The notes: generated by a model not told the origin, from the sequence alone. A DNA stretch of 64,000 nucleotides from JBBQED01 sp038320345 (GCA_038320345.1 JBBQED010000002.1:62001-126000); one strand, 5' to 3'. Positions 35,719-46,010 are shown, counted from the first letter of the stretch. Made by a program: numbers and translations.

Positions 35719-36129
35719 ATGGAAGAAAAATTCTGCAATGAATGTGGCGTCACCATCCGCGGGCGCTCCGACAAAAAGTTCTGCACCGATATGTGCCGGA
35801 ACTCTTACAACAACAGGGTCAATAGTGACACTAACAATTTTATGCGTAACATCAATAATGTGTTACGAAGAAACCGCAGGATCATGGAAGAAATCCTCCA
35901 AACTGAATCAGAAAAGGTTTCTAAATCCAAACTCATGGAACTTGGATTTAACTTTCAGTTTTATACTCATCAGCAAAAACTCCGAAAAGGACTGATCTAC
36001 CATTTCTGTTATGAATTTGGATATCAAGTTCAGGAATCGGATTTTGTGTATCTAATCCAACGCCGCGAAAAAGCGCGTTTAAATCGACTTGAAGAATCAT
36101 CCGATAATAGTTTGCAGTTGAATTCCTGA
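35719..36129 (+). CDS. Small zinc-ribbon protein
   Basis: 136 residues. The N-terminus holds a four-Cys site: CNECG (6-10), then FCTDMCRNSYNN (about 21-32), a treble-clef or zinc-ribbon arrangement. The remaining part is basic and helical (MRNINNVLRRNRRIMEEIL, then KSKLMELGFNFQFYTHQ). Proteins like this are common in Bacteroidota without assigned function; nucleic-acid binding is plausible. It stands alone between two large spacers. Confidence 0.8.
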   Translation: MEEKFCNECGVTIRGRSDKKFCTDMCRNSYNNRVNSDTNNFMRNINNVLRRNRRIMEEILQTESEKVSKSKLMELGFNFQFYTHQQKLRKGLIYHFCYEFGYQVQESDFVYLIQRREKARLNRLEESSDNSLQLNS

Positions 36130-36618
36130 CCCTTAGAACATGGTTATAAGGCATCATTTATGGGAATAATTGAAAGGGTAGAGGTTACCTATTAAAAACC
36201 CGGAAAAGTATTTCAGCGTACAAATTCTGCGATAGTATTCTGGGGCTTTTATTCTTTAAAATCGATCGGTCTATGTTGAACAAACCAGAAGTTTTTCTGG
36301 CAATGTTCGCTCGTTAAAGGATTATCTATGGATGTGGATCTTAAGTTTCATAGATCACAAATGACTTTTCCAAGCAATTGATTCATAGATTTTTGCATGC
36401 TCTATTGTCTTATAATTAATATTATGTTAAATAGAATAAGCTTTGGATTACTCCCATTATAAAAAGGTTTAATCAAACGAATTAATTTTACAAAAGGTCT
36501 TTTTGATCTTTTCCATGGAGGCCTTCTCTTTTCAAATGATTCACGGTTCATACACGCAAAAAAAAACCTGACGATTTCGTCAGGTTTAAAATTCATAGTG
36601 TCCTTCTAAATGCCGATC
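36130..36618. other. Intergenic spacer, 489 bases
   Basis: Convergent ends of the zinc-ribbon and TPR genes. Apart from the TPR gene terminator near its right edge I see no gene, RNA or repeat. Short reading frames exist but lack protein-like composition. Confidence 0.6.
36555..36587 (-). terminator. Rho-independent terminator of the TPR gene
   Basis: AAACCTGACGA pairs with its complement around a 2-base loop; on the minus strand a run of nine T follows. Confidence 0.85.
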
Positions 36619-37779
36619 CTACTTTCCAGAACTAGCTTTTAAGACTTCGATCTGTTTTTTCATCTCCTCAGCTTTAGGAAGATCTCCAATCTGTGCGTAT
36701 AACTGGCGCAACGATTGTAATGTCCCCATATCTTTTGGGTTAATTTGATAAGCTTTTTCGAAATATGGCTGAGATTCTTTGAATTTTGCCTCATACGCTT
36801 TCTTAGCTTTATCGTACTCAGCAGTCTTGCTTAAAGGAATTTTATTGGACTGATTTAAGATTTCAGCTCCTTGATTAAAATACAACGCTCCCAGACTATA
36901 ATTCACATCAGCGTTTTCAGGTTTTAAGGTCAAACTTTGCTTGTAGCAAGCTTCCGCAACTGTTAAATTCCCCATTTGATCCGCTAGATTTCCTTTGATA
37001 TAATGCAACTGTGCATTTTCCGGATCCGATTTAATCGCTAGATCCATCTGATCAAATGCTTCCTTTGTCCGGCCTGACATGATGTAAATATTCAGTTGAC
37101 TAGTAACTAAATCCTTGTCTTCCGGAAACTTCTGACGTGCACTATTCAGATTTTGTAAAGCGGCAGCGGTATCTTTTTCTATCAGGTAAAGTTTCGTCAA
37201 TAAACTATACGTTTTGGCTCCTCCATAGTTCATCTCTGTAAGCTTTTTGTAATACACAATCGCTTCTTTGGAGCTTCCTTTTTTATCAGCCGCTAAAGCT
37301 GCATTATAGATTGCGAGCGTATCTGTTTTACCAAAATACTTCTCACTAATTCCAGCAGAGGTTTCGAATTTCTCTTGTGCTTCTGCATATTTAGCATCTC
37401 TGAAACAATCCACCCCATCATTTAAGAGCTGACCGGTAAGAACACTCAATCGATTCAGGACATCCTCTTTATACTCACCTTTTGGATCTAATTCCATCGT
37501 TTTCACATATGCTTTTCGCGCTTCATCTAAAGAACCAGGCTTTAATCCAGAGAACTTTTCGTTTTTTGATTCGTAAATCGCATGGTAAATACTTCCTTTA
37601 TAGAACCAGGTTTTAGCCATTCCTGAAGTAGATTCATTGGTACTGGCACCATCGATGGCGTCCTTCGCTTTATCCAAGTCTTCATACCGCAAATAATTGA
37701 TTGCAGTTTGAATAGCTGATTTTTGGGCTACTACCTGTATAGAAAGTAATAGTGCAAATAACACTAATATCTTTTTCAT
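36619..37779 (-). CDS. Secreted TPR protein
   Basis: 386 residues with a signal peptide ending QVVAQ. Several tetratricopeptide repeats: TWFYKGSIYHAIYES, YNAALAADKKGSSKEAIVYY, AQLHYIKGNLADQMGNLTVA, ADVNYSLGALYFNQGAEIL and GTLQSLRQLYAQIGDLPKAE. TPR domains make protein contacts, here in the periplasm or at the outer membrane. The partner is unknown. It lies 22 bases after gyrA on the same strand and could share its transcript. Confidence 0.88.
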   Translation of the reverse strand: MKKILVLFALLLSIQVVAQKSAIQTAINYLRYEDLDKAKDAIDGASTNESTSGMAKTWFYKGSIYHAIYESKNEKFSGLKPGSLDEARKAYVKTMELDPKGEYKEDVLNRLSVLTGQLLNDGVDCFRDAKYAEAQEKFETSAGISEKYFGKTDTLAIYNAALAADKKGSSKEAIVYYKKLTEMNYGGAKTYSLLTKLYLIEKDTAAALQNLNSARQKFPEDKDLVTSQLNIYIMSGRTKEAFDQMDLAIKSDPENAQLHYIKGNLADQMGNLTVAEACYKQSLTLKPENADVNYSLGALYFNQGAEILNQSNKIPLSKTAEYDKAKKAYEAKFKESQPYFEKAYQINPKDMGTLQSLRQLYAQIGDLPKAEEMKKQIEVLKASSGK

Positions 37780-37801
37780 TTTCAGTTATTTATGGTTTTA
37801 T

Positions 37802-40438
37802 TTAAATATCTTCAGTAGGTTCATTTCCTGATTCTTCGGTCCCGTCTGTTATTGGGTTTTCAGGATCTTCGGTTGTTGGATTTTCAGGTGAAACTTCAGG
37901 GGAAATAGATAAATCATCGCCCACAATCATATCAGTTTCTCCGATAACGCCAACTTCAGGTGCATCTTCACTCCCCATATTTTCAGCTTTCAGAATACTC
38001 TCTTCAATTTTAGCAACTGAGGCGATTTCATCATCTTCCGTTAAGCGAATCACTTTCACACCTTGCGTTGCTCTTCCCATAACGCGTAGATCATCTACCG
38101 TCATACGGATAGTAATTCCATTTTTGGTAATAATCATCAGATCATCACCATCCACTACTGATTTAATAGCAACCAATTTCCCCGTCTTATCTGTGATTTG
38201 AAGTGTCTTTACCCCTTTACCACCACGGTTCGTTACACGATAATCTTCCAGATCAGAACGCTTACCGTATCCTTTTTCAGACACTACCAGCACTGATTCT
38301 TTTACGGCATCTTCAATACAAACCATTCCGATTACTTCATCGGCTGCATCTTCTAAAGTTACACCACGCACCCCTGAAGCATTTCTTCCCATAGGACGAA
38401 CAGTACTTTCATTAAAACGAATTGCTCTTCCAGATTTCACAGCTAGCAGAATTTCATTCTTACCGTTGGTTAGACGTGCTTCAATGAGTTCATCTCCCTC
38501 ATTAATGCCAATGGCATTAATTCCATTTTGACGGGGACGTGAATATGCTTCTAGCTGAGTTTTCTTGATGGTACCTTTACGGGTACAAAGAATAATATAA
38601 TTATTATTGAGATAATCTTCTTCTTCCAAATTCTGTACGCTGATAAATGCTTTCACTTTATCATCGGGAGGAATATTAATCAGGTTTTGTAATGCTCTTC
38701 CTTTCGTAGTCTTTGCGCCTTCAGGAATCTCATATATTCTGAGCCAGAAACATTTTCCTTTTTCCGTAAATAGCAACAGATAATTATGATTAGTAGCAAC
38801 GAACAGATGTTCAACAAAATCCTCATCTCGAGTAGCCGTACCCATTGCTCCTTTTCCACCGCGGCTTTGTGTGCGGTATTCGTTTAGTGCAGTACGTTTA
38901 ATATACCCCATGTGGGAAATTGTCACCACCACCGCTTCATTAGCGATCATATCTTCCATAGAAAGATCATCCGCCATATAAACGATTTCTGTACGACGTT
39001 CATCACCATACTTACTCAACATCTCCGCCATTTCATCTTTAAGAATCTTCATTCTCATAGCCTCATCTGCTAAAACAGAAAGATAGTAATCGATCATCTT
39101 TTTGATTTCAGCATATTCATCGCGGATCTTATCTCTTTCCAGCCCAGTAAGACGTTGTAAACGCATTTCCAGGATAGCCTTGGATTGAATTTCGCTCAAT
39201 TGGAAGGTTGCCATTAACCCTGTTCTTGCTTCTTCAGGTGTAACCGACCTCCGGATCAAAGCGATTACTTCATCTAGGTGATCTAAGGCAATCAGTAATC
39301 CCTCTAAAATATGTGCACGCTTTTCTGCTTCTGCTAATTCATATTTCGTTTTACGGATCAATACTTCATGACGATGCTCTACGTAATAGTGAATCAAATC
39401 ACGAAGATTCAACATCATCGGGCGACCACCTACCAGCGCAATATTATTTATGCTAAAAGAGTTCTGAAGATCCGTGTATTTGTAAAGATTATTTAAAACT
39501 ACGCTAGCCATTGCATCCCTCCGGATTTCATAGACTATGCGCATACCATCACGATCCGATTCATCACGAATATCGCTGATCCCTTCTATTTTTTTGTCAT
39601 TAATCAAGTCGACTGTTTTCTTGATCATTTCCGCCTTGTTCACCTGAAAGGGAATTTCGGTAACGATGATCCTTTCTCTCCCGCTATCTATGGTTTCAAT
39701 AATAGCTTTAGCACGGATCACTACTCTACCACGACCTGTTTCATAAGCATCTTTAACTCCTGTATGTCCGTAGATGATACCACCGGTAGGAAAATCAGGA
39801 GCTTTCACATATTTCGATAATTCTTCAACTGTGATATCCTTATTGTCGATATAAGCAATGATCGCATTCAACACCTCGGTGATGTTGTGCGGAGCCATAT
39901 TAGTGGCCATACCTACTGCAATTCCAGAAGCTCCATTAATCAAGAGATTTGGAATTCTTGCTGGTAATACGGTAGGCTCTTCTAAAGTATCATCAAAGTT
40001 TAACCTGAAATCAACAGTTCCTTTATCGATATCAGCCAGCATTTCTTCCGCCATTTTCTTGAAACGAACTTCGGTATAACGCATCGCAGCTGGACTATCT
40101 CCATCCACTGATCCGAAGTTTCCTTGACCATCCACTAGCGGATATCTTAAGGACCAAGGCTGAGCCATCCTCACCATGGCATCGTATACTGAACTATCGC
40201 CATGAGGATGATACTTACCCAGAACTTCCCCTACAATCCTTGCTGATTTTTTATATGCACGGTTACTGAGTACTCCCAGATCCTGCATTCCAAATAAAAC
40301 CCGACGGTGTACGGGCTTTAATCCATCACGTACATCTGGAAGAGCTCGTGAAACAATTACCGACATCGAATAATCGATGTAAGCGGTTTTCATTTCGTCC
40401 TCAATGTTAATTCTGATAATCTGTTCGCCTTCTGCCAT
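37802..40438 (-). CDS. gyrA: DNA gyrase subunit A
   Basis: Breaks and rejoins DNA to add negative supercoils together with GyrB. 878 residues. The winged-helix region has HPHGDSSVYDAMVRMAQ (77-93), with Ser82 and Asp86 at the two main quinolone-resistance positions, both wild-type. Catalytic Tyr121 is in AAMRYTEVRF. The C-terminal beta-pinwheel carries a GyrA box QSRGGKG near 525, which favours gyrase over topoisomerase IV. An acidic tail ends the protein. The ATG is followed by AEGEQIIRINIEDEMK. Confidence 0.97.
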   Translation of the reverse strand: MAEGEQIIRINIEDEMKTAYIDYSMSVIVSRALPDVRDGLKPVHRRVLFGMQDLGVLSNRAYKKSARIVGEVLGKYHPHGDSSVYDAMVRMAQPWSLRYPLVDGQGNFGSVDGDSPAAMRYTEVRFKKMAEEMLADIDKGTVDFRLNFDDTLEEPTVLPARIPNLLINGASGIAVGMATNMAPHNITEVLNAIIAYIDNKDITVEELSKYVKAPDFPTGGIIYGHTGVKDAYETGRGRVVIRAKAIIETIDSGRERIIVTEIPFQVNKAEMIKKTVDLINDKKIEGISDIRDESDRDGMRIVYEIRRDAMASVVLNNLYKYTDLQNSFSINNIALVGGRPMMLNLRDLIHYYVEHRHEVLIRKTKYELAEAEKRAHILEGLLIALDHLDEVIALIRRSVTPEEARTGLMATFQLSEIQSKAILEMRLQRLTGLERDKIRDEYAEIKKMIDYYLSVLADEAMRMKILKDEMAEMLSKYGDERRTEIVYMADDLSMEDMIANEAVVVTISHMGYIKRTALNEYRTQSRGGKGAMGTATRDEDFVEHLFVATNHNYLLLFTEKGKCFWLRIYEIPEGAKTTKGRALQNLINIPPDDKVKAFISVQNLEEEDYLNNNYIILCTRKGTIKKTQLEAYSRPRQNGINAIGINEGDELIEARLTNGKNEILLAVKSGRAIRFNESTVRPMGRNASGVRGVTLEDAADEVIGMVCIEDAVKESVLVVSEKGYGKRSDLEDYRVTNRGGKGVKTLQITDKTGKLVAIKSVVDGDDLMIITKNGITIRMTVDDLRVMGRATQGVKVIRLTEDDEIASVAKIEESILKAENMGSEDAPEVGVIGETDMIVGDDLSISPEVSPENPTTEDPENPITDGTEESGNEPTEDI

Positions 40439-40820
40439 TGAAATTTATTTTCGCTTGAAATATGATATTTTGTCATGCCACCTACATAAATTGTCAACAC
40501 GCTGATTAACAGTGAAATACCTGTGTTAATCGGCGTGTTGATAACTCTACTTAGTGCATGGACGAAGTTAACTAAATGATGGCATATTTTTGGTTCTAGC
40601 AGGTTCAGATTTATCAACAATCGTAACCTCTGTGTAATATGTTGAAAGAATCATAGAAAATCAGAAATTCAGCCAGTAATTTAGAGCAAATTTGAAGTGT
40701 AATAATTATTTAAAAATTAAATCAATCTCAACCCGTCTTTGTTTAAACTTACATTATTGACAACACCCCCCAAAACCTTTTTATTATTCAATTCGTTCAA
40801 CAACAAAACAATTACAGCTT
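40439..40820. other. gyrA-clpC divergent spacer
   Basis: 382 bases without a gene. It holds a large inverted repeat (40495-40540), two TTATCAACA sites in opposite orientation (40536-40544 minus, 40611-40619 plus) and a TATTTTTG element at 40585-40592 that could drive clpC with a long leader. Confidence 0.5.
40495..40540. repeat. 46-base near-palindrome upstream of gyrA
   Basis: The left arm CAACACGCTGATTAACAG and the complement of the right arm differ by one base and one 2-base gap; the loop is about 8 bases. It lies about 55 bases before the gyrA ATG. It may be an operator or an RNA hairpin in the leader. The right arm runs into a TTATCAACA copy on the minus strand. Confidence 0.6.
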
Positions 40821-43358
40821 ATGGAAGCTAAATTCTCACCAAGAGTAAAAGATGTGATCACGTACAGCCGAGAAGAGGCTTTGCGTCTGGGCCATGATTA
40901 TATCGGTACCGAACATCTCCTACTCGGGTTGATTCGTGAAGGCGAAGGAATGGCCATAAAATTCCTCAAGTCTTTAAATATCAATCTAGTAGAACTTCGA
41001 AAATCAGTAGAAAGTGCTGTTAAAGGAAGTACAGGAAGTGTTACTAATCTAAACAATATTCCCCTAACTAAACAAGCTGAAAAAGCACTGAAAATTACGT
41101 ATCTAGAAGCTAAAATCTTCAAAAGCGAAATAATCGGTACTGAACATCTCTTGCTAGCAATCCTTAAAGACGAGGACAATATTGCTACTCAGATTCTGAA
41201 TCAGTTTGGTGTAACCTATGACATTATGCGTGAAGAACTAGAATTATTCAAATCCAATTTCAAGTCAGAAGCGCCTCAGTCACCTTCCGATGACGATCCG
41301 TATTCCAAAGATGATGATGGTCCGTCTTTCGGAGCTTCCAAAAAGAGTAACGACAGCAAATCCAAAACGCCTGTTCTGGATAATTTTGGTCGTGATCTTA
41401 CAAAAGCTGCTGAAGAAGGAAAGCTCGACCCGATTGTGGGTCGTGAAAAAGAAATAGAACGGGTCTCTCAGATCCTTTCTCGTCGTAAAAAGAACAATCC
41501 TATTTTGATCGGTGAACCCGGTGTTGGTAAATCTGCAATTGCAGAAGGCTTAGCGCTCAGGATCATTCAACGCAAGGTTTCAAGGGTACTCTTCAACAAA
41601 CGAATCGTTACTCTGGATCTTGCTTCTTTAGTTGCCGGTACCAAATACCGTGGCCAATTTGAAGAAAGAATGAAAGCAGTGATGAATGAACTCGAAAAGT
41701 CACCCGATGTAATTCTTTTTATCGATGAGATTCATACAATCATTGGTGCTGGGGGTGCTTCAGGTTCTCTAGATGCATCGAATATGTTTAAACCTGCTTT
41801 AGCGAGAGGTGAAATTCAATGTATCGGTGCTACCACACTCGATGAATATCGTCAGTATATTGAAAAAGATGGAGCGTTGGATCGTCGTTTCCAAAAAGTT
41901 ATTGTGGATCCGACTTCTGTTGATGAAACTATTCAGATTCTTCAGAATATCAAAGAACGTTACGAAGAGCATCACCATGTCACTTACACCGATGCTGCTA
42001 TCTTAGCTTGTGTTAAACTAACGAACCGATATATCACTGACCGTTTTCTTCCAGACAAAGCAATTGATGCTTTAGATGAAGCTGGTTCACGTGTTCATAT
42101 TTCGAATATTCACGTTCCTCAAAATATCATTGATCTTGAAAATAAAGTTCAAGATATTAAGACGGAAAAGAATCGTGTCGTTAGAAGTCAGAAATATGAA
42201 GAAGCTGCTCGTTTGAGAGATTCAGAAAAACAATTACTAGAACAACTCGACACTGCTAAAAAAGTGTGGGAAGAAGAAACTAAAACTCAGCGTTACACGG
42301 TTGATATGGAAGACGTATCTCAAGTGGTAGCAATGATGAGCGGTATTCCTCTCACTCGAATAGCTCAAGCTGAAACTACTCGTCTGATCAAAATGCCAGA
42401 TGAATTAAAAGGTAAAGTGATCGGTCAGGATGAAGCAGTGAAGAAAGTCGTTAGAGCCATTCAGCGAAATCGCGCCGGTCTTAAAGATCCTAACAAGCCA
42501 ATTGGTACTTTTATTTTCTTAGGGCCTACTGGTGTTGGTAAAACTGAATTAGCAAAAGTACTGAGTAATTATCTCTTCGATAACGAAGATGCACTCATCA
42601 GAATCGACATGAGTGAATACATGGAAAAATTTGCGGTTTCACGTTTAATTGGAGCGCCTCCAGGGTATGTAGGTTATGAAGAAGGTGGTCAGCTAACTGA
42701 AAAAGTTCGTCGCAAGCCTTACTCGATTGTACTGTTAGATGAAATTGAGAAAGCTCATCCGGATGTTTTCAACCTCTTATTACAAGTACTTGATGATGGA
42801 CAATTGACAGATAGTTTAGGACGTAAAATCGATTTCAAGAATACGATTATTATCATGACTTCGAATATCGGTTCCCGTCAATTAAAAGACTTCGGTCAGG
42901 GAGTTGGATTCAGTACTAGTGCTCGCACTGGTCAGGCTGATGATCATTCTCGAACAGTTATCGAAAGTTCATTGAAGAAAGCATTTGCTCCTGAGTTTCT
43001 CAATCGTATTGATGACGTTGTTGTCTTCAACAGCCTTACGAAAGAAGATATCTTCAAAATTATCGACATCGAACTTGAAGGTTTGTACAAACGAGTTGCA
43101 GAACTAGGTTATAAAATGAAAATTGCTGATGATGCAAAAGAATTCCTGAACGACAAAGGTTATGATTCTAACTTCGGCGCTCGTCCATTGAAAAGAGCCA
43201 TTCAGAAGTATATCGAAGATCCAATGGCAGAAGAAATCATCAAAGGAGAACTTGTTGATGGTGATGTGATCGAATTGATTCGTGATCTTGAAAACGATGC
43301 ACTTAAAATTAATGTGATCAAACCTCCAAAAACTAAAAAGAAAAAAGAGGAACAATAA
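40821..43358 (+). CDS. clpC: ATP-dependent Clp protease ATPase subunit ClpC
   Basis: AAA+ unfoldase that feeds ClpP. 845 residues. Two Clp_N repeats cover about 1-145 (GTEHLLLGLIREGEG and GTEHLLLAILKDEDN). The first AAA+ module has Walker A GEPGVGKS near 231. A UVR motif (SQKYEEAARLRDSEKQLL) lies near 455-475. The second module has Walker A GPTGVGKT near 569. The ClpP-contact loop with VGF is near 693. The UVR motif separates ClpC from ClpB and ClpA. clpP is not in this window. Confidence 0.96.
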   Translation: MEAKFSPRVKDVITYSREEALRLGHDYIGTEHLLLGLIREGEGMAIKFLKSLNINLVELRKSVESAVKGSTGSVTNLNNIPLTKQAEKALKITYLEAKIFKSEIIGTEHLLLAILKDEDNIATQILNQFGVTYDIMREELELFKSNFKSEAPQSPSDDDPYSKDDDGPSFGASKKSNDSKSKTPVLDNFGRDLTKAAEEGKLDPIVGREKEIERVSQILSRRKKNNPILIGEPGVGKSAIAEGLALRIIQRKVSRVLFNKRIVTLDLASLVAGTKYRGQFEERMKAVMNELEKSPDVILFIDEIHTIIGAGGASGSLDASNMFKPALARGEIQCIGATTLDEYRQYIEKDGALDRRFQKVIVDPTSVDETIQILQNIKERYEEHHHVTYTDAAILACVKLTNRYITDRFLPDKAIDALDEAGSRVHISNIHVPQNIIDLENKVQDIKTEKNRVVRSQKYEEAARLRDSEKQLLEQLDTAKKVWEEETKTQRYTVDMEDVSQVVAMMSGIPLTRIAQAETTRLIKMPDELKGKVIGQDEAVKKVVRAIQRNRAGLKDPNKPIGTFIFLGPTGVGKTELAKVLSNYLFDNEDALIRIDMSEYMEKFAVSRLIGAPPGYVGYEEGGQLTEKVRRKPYSIVLLDEIEKAHPDVFNLLLQVLDDGQLTDSLGRKIDFKNTIIIMTSNIGSRQLKDFGQGVGFSTSARTGQADDHSRTVIESSLKKAFAPEFLNRIDDVVVFNSLTKEDIFKIIDIELEGLYKRVAELGYKMKIADDAKEFLNDKGYDSNFGARPLKRAIQKYIEDPMAEEIIKGELVDGDVIELIRDLENDALKINVIKPPKTKKKKEEQ

Positions 43359-43385
43359 GCAGTTGATAAACTGATCTATAAAATA

Positions 43386-43410
43386 AAAAGCCACGGTATC
43401 CGTGGCTTTT
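43386..43410. terminator. Bidirectional terminator between clpC and fabI
   Basis: AAAAGCCACGG pairs with CCGTGGCTTTT around a TAT loop, an 11-base stem with T-runs on both strands. Confidence 0.85.
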
Positions 43411-43432
43411 TATTTTTATATTGATTGGAATA

Positions 43433-44248
43433 TTACTCTTGTTCGAATTTGTCCATTACTTCCTTACTCACACCCGTATAGGAGAATCCTCCATCATGAA
43501 ATAAGTTCTGCATAGTTACCATTTTGGTTAGATCAGAAAACATAGTGATGCAATAATCAGCACAAGCTTCAGAACTTGCATTTCCCAATGGCGACATTTT
43601 ATCTGCATAATTGAAAAAGCCATCAAAACCCTTTACACCTTGTCCTGCTGTAGTTTTAGTTGGCGATTGAGAAATGGTGTTGATCCTTACCTTTTTTGCT
43701 TTACCGTAATGATACCCATAGCTTCGTGTAATACTTTCTAATAATGATTTCGCATCTGCCATATCACCATAATCAGGAAATACGCGTTGAGCGGCGATAT
43801 ATGTTAATGCAACCACACTACCCCATTCGTTGATGGCATCCAGCTTCATCGCAGTTTGAAGTACTTTATGAAGTGACATGGAAGAAATATCAAGTGTTTT
43901 ATGAAAATAATCATAATCTAAATCATTGTAGGTACGACCTTTTCTCACATTCGGCGACATCCCAATAGAATGGAGAACGAAATCAATTTTGCCACCTAGA
44001 ATTTCTGTTGATTTTGTAAAAAGATTTTCAAGATCGGGAATGGAGGTAGCGTCAGCACCAATAACCTGCGCATTACATTTTTCGGCCAGTTGGTTGATGG
44101 TTCCCATTCTTAAGGCTACAGGAGCATTAGACAAGGTGAAAACTGCACCTTCTTCGTGACAACGTTCCGCCACTTTCCAGGCAATAGAGTTAGGATCAAG
44201 TGCACCGAAAATAATACCTCGTTTTCCTTTCAGGAGCTGATTCGCCAT
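43433..44248 (-). CDS. fabI: Enoyl-[acyl-carrier-protein] reductase FabI
   Basis: Last step of each fatty acid elongation round, using NADH. 271 residues. The start GKRGIIFGALDPNSIAWKVA is the family's unusual cofactor loop. Active-site residues are Tyr150, Tyr160 and Lys167 (LTYIAAQ ... DYGDMADAKSLLES), matching E. coli Tyr146, Tyr156 and Lys163. ISQSPTKTTAGQGVKGFD replaces the more common SAGPIKT pattern, a difference I recall in Bacteroidota enzymes. This is the triclosan target type. Confidence 0.95.
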   Translation of the reverse strand: MANQLLKGKRGIIFGALDPNSIAWKVAERCHEEGAVFTLSNAPVALRMGTINQLAEKCNAQVIGADATSIPDLENLFTKSTEILGGKIDFVLHSIGMSPNVRKGRTYNDLDYDYFHKTLDISSMSLHKVLQTAMKLDAINEWGSVVALTYIAAQRVFPDYGDMADAKSLLESITRSYGYHYGKAKKVRINTISQSPTKTTAGQGVKGFDGFFNYADKMSPLGNASSEACADYCITMFSDLTKMVTMQNLFHDGGFSYTGVSKEVMDKFEQE

Positions 44249-44268
44249 AGTTCTGTTTTTTAGTTGGC

Positions 44269-44276
44269 CAAAAGTA
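44269..44276 (-). promoter_or_regulatory. Promoter -7 element of fabI
   Basis: TACTTTTG on the minus strand, 20 bases before the ATG. Confidence 0.5.
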
Positions 44277-44345
44277 ATTGAAAATCGCGCGGGGAGAAAG
44301 GAGATTCGGCAAGAATGACCGATTTCTATAGGAAACCGATGTCAA

Positions 44346-46010
44346 TCAATTGGAAGAGAGTAAAGATCGCGCATTTCCGATGGCAGCTTCTGTTAATTCC
44401 TCTCCACTGAGCATTCTGGCCACTTCATTAATTCGTTCTTCCTGACTCAGTTTACGGAGGAAGGTACGAGTAGATCCTTTCTTAACTTCCTTATATACCA
44501 TAAAGTGAAAGTCGCCTTTAGAAGCCATTTGAGGAAGGTGACTGATCGCCAGCACCTGATGATTCTTCGCCATTAGTTTTAATATGGAACCCACTTTAGC
44601 TGCAGTTTCGCCAGAGATTCCGGTATCAATTTCATCAAAAATTACTGTTGGCATTGCTGTTAACCTTGCGAGCAGTGATTTCATGACTAACATCAAACGG
44701 GAAAGTTCACCCCCGGAAGCAACTTTACTTAATTCACGGAAATCAATTCCTTTATTTGCAGAAAAGAGGAACTGAATTTTTTCCATGCCTTCTGCTACAA
44801 AATGATCAACGTCAAAGGGAAGCACATCCACTTTTATTTTTCCATATTGCATTCCTAAGTCTGCAAGTTGCTTGTTTACTTCGTCTTCAATTTCAGGTAT
44901 AACTTTCACCCTACTTTTTGTAAGTTTAATTCCAGCTTCCAGCATGGATTTTTTAACCGCTTCTATCCGCTCTTTTTTCTGTGTGATCTGATCTTCAATG
45001 GAGCCCAATAAAGACAATTTCTGATCAAATTCATCTCTTAGTGCTATTAAGTCATCTACATGTGTCACTCTGTGTTTTTGTTGTAACTTATAGAGCATAC
45101 TCAATCGATCCTGAACTATTTCTAGTCTGCCGGGATCTAGCACGAGTTCCTGTTCTGATTTTTCTAATTCTTCAGTAATGTCTTTAAGTTCTAGTAAAGA
45201 TGTTTTTATTCTTGCTGCCAGATCAGTATATTTTTGATCATAACGGTTGAGTTGTAAAACATTTTGATAGATCAAATTCAGATTGGTAATTAGATTTTCA
45301 TCGGCACCATTGAGTGCAATTACTGACTTTTCAAGTTGTATTCTAATTTCTTCAGCATGAGTTAACCGACCTTCCTCCTGCTCCAACAAATCTTGTTCAC
45401 CAACTACTAGATTTAATTCTTCCAGTTCTTTAAACTGAAATTTGAAATAATCTTCATCAGCTCTTGATCTTTGTTCAGTTTCTTCCAAAGAGGTTAATTC
45501 CTTGATTAGCTTTTTATGTTCTGTAAAGTGATTTAGAAAAATGTTTTTAAGAGCCTGATTGGAAGCATAAGCATCTACTAGATTCAGCTGAAAATTACCC
45601 GTATTCAACAATAAAGTTTCATGCTGAGAATGGATATCTACTAAGCGAGATGAAAGTTCCTTGAGTGTGTTTAAGTTTACTGGAGTATCATTTATAAATG
45701 CCCTCGATTTACCCTCTGGATTAATCTCCCTGCGGATGGTAGTATCATTACTATAATCCAGTTCATGCTCTGTAAAAAAGTTCTCTAATTGATAAGCACT
45801 AAGATTAAAAACGCCTTCCACAATACATTTCTGATCTTTCTTTAACAAAGCACCTGAATCTGCTCTTTGTCCCAGTATTAACCCTAATGCGCCTAGTAAT
45901 ATTGATTTTCCAGCACCAGTTTCGCCAGTTATTATGGTCAACCCTTTATCCAGGTTAATTTCCAGTTCTTCAATAAGAACATAATTTTTAACAAATAATC
46001 TTTGCAGCAT
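44346..46010 (-). CDS. recN: DNA repair protein RecN
   Basis: SMC-like ATPase for double-strand break repair. 554 residues. Walker A GETGAGKS is at 29-36, SRLVDIHSQHETLLL near 110-130, coiled coil in the middle (about 150-360). The signature is SGGELSRLMLVMKSLLARL near 430, Walker B VIFDEIDTGISGETA near 455, and AISHLPQMAS follows. It lies downstream of the bamD-rpoZ-coaBC-DUF4835 operon, but a terminator between them suggests its own promoter. Confidence 0.96.
   Translation of the reverse strand: MLQRLFVKNYVLIEELEINLDKGLTIITGETGAGKSILLGALGLILGQRADSGALLKKDQKCIVEGVFNLSAYQLENFFTEHELDYSNDTTIRREINPEGKSRAFINDTPVNLNTLKELSSRLVDIHSQHETLLLNTGNFQLNLVDAYASNQALKNIFLNHFTEHKKLIKELTSLEETEQRSRADEDYFKFQFKELEELNLVVGEQDLLEQEEGRLTHAEEIRIQLEKSVIALNGADENLITNLNLIYQNVLQLNRYDQKYTDLAARIKTSLLELKDITEELEKSEQELVLDPGRLEIVQDRLSMLYKLQQKHRVTHVDDLIALRDEFDQKLSLLGSIEDQITQKKERIEAVKKSMLEAGIKLTKSRVKVIPEIEDEVNKQLADLGMQYGKIKVDVLPFDVDHFVAEGMEKIQFLFSANKGIDFRELSKVASGGELSRLMLVMKSLLARLTAMPTVIFDEIDTGISGETAAKVGSILKLMAKNHQVLAISHLPQMASKGDFHFMVYKEVKKGSTRTFLRKLSQEERINEVARMLSGEELTEAAIGNARSLLSSN

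Noticed and set aside
35948..36157. 69-codon minus-strand frame at the end of the zinc-ribbon gene
   Set aside because: Shadow frame with no protein-like features.
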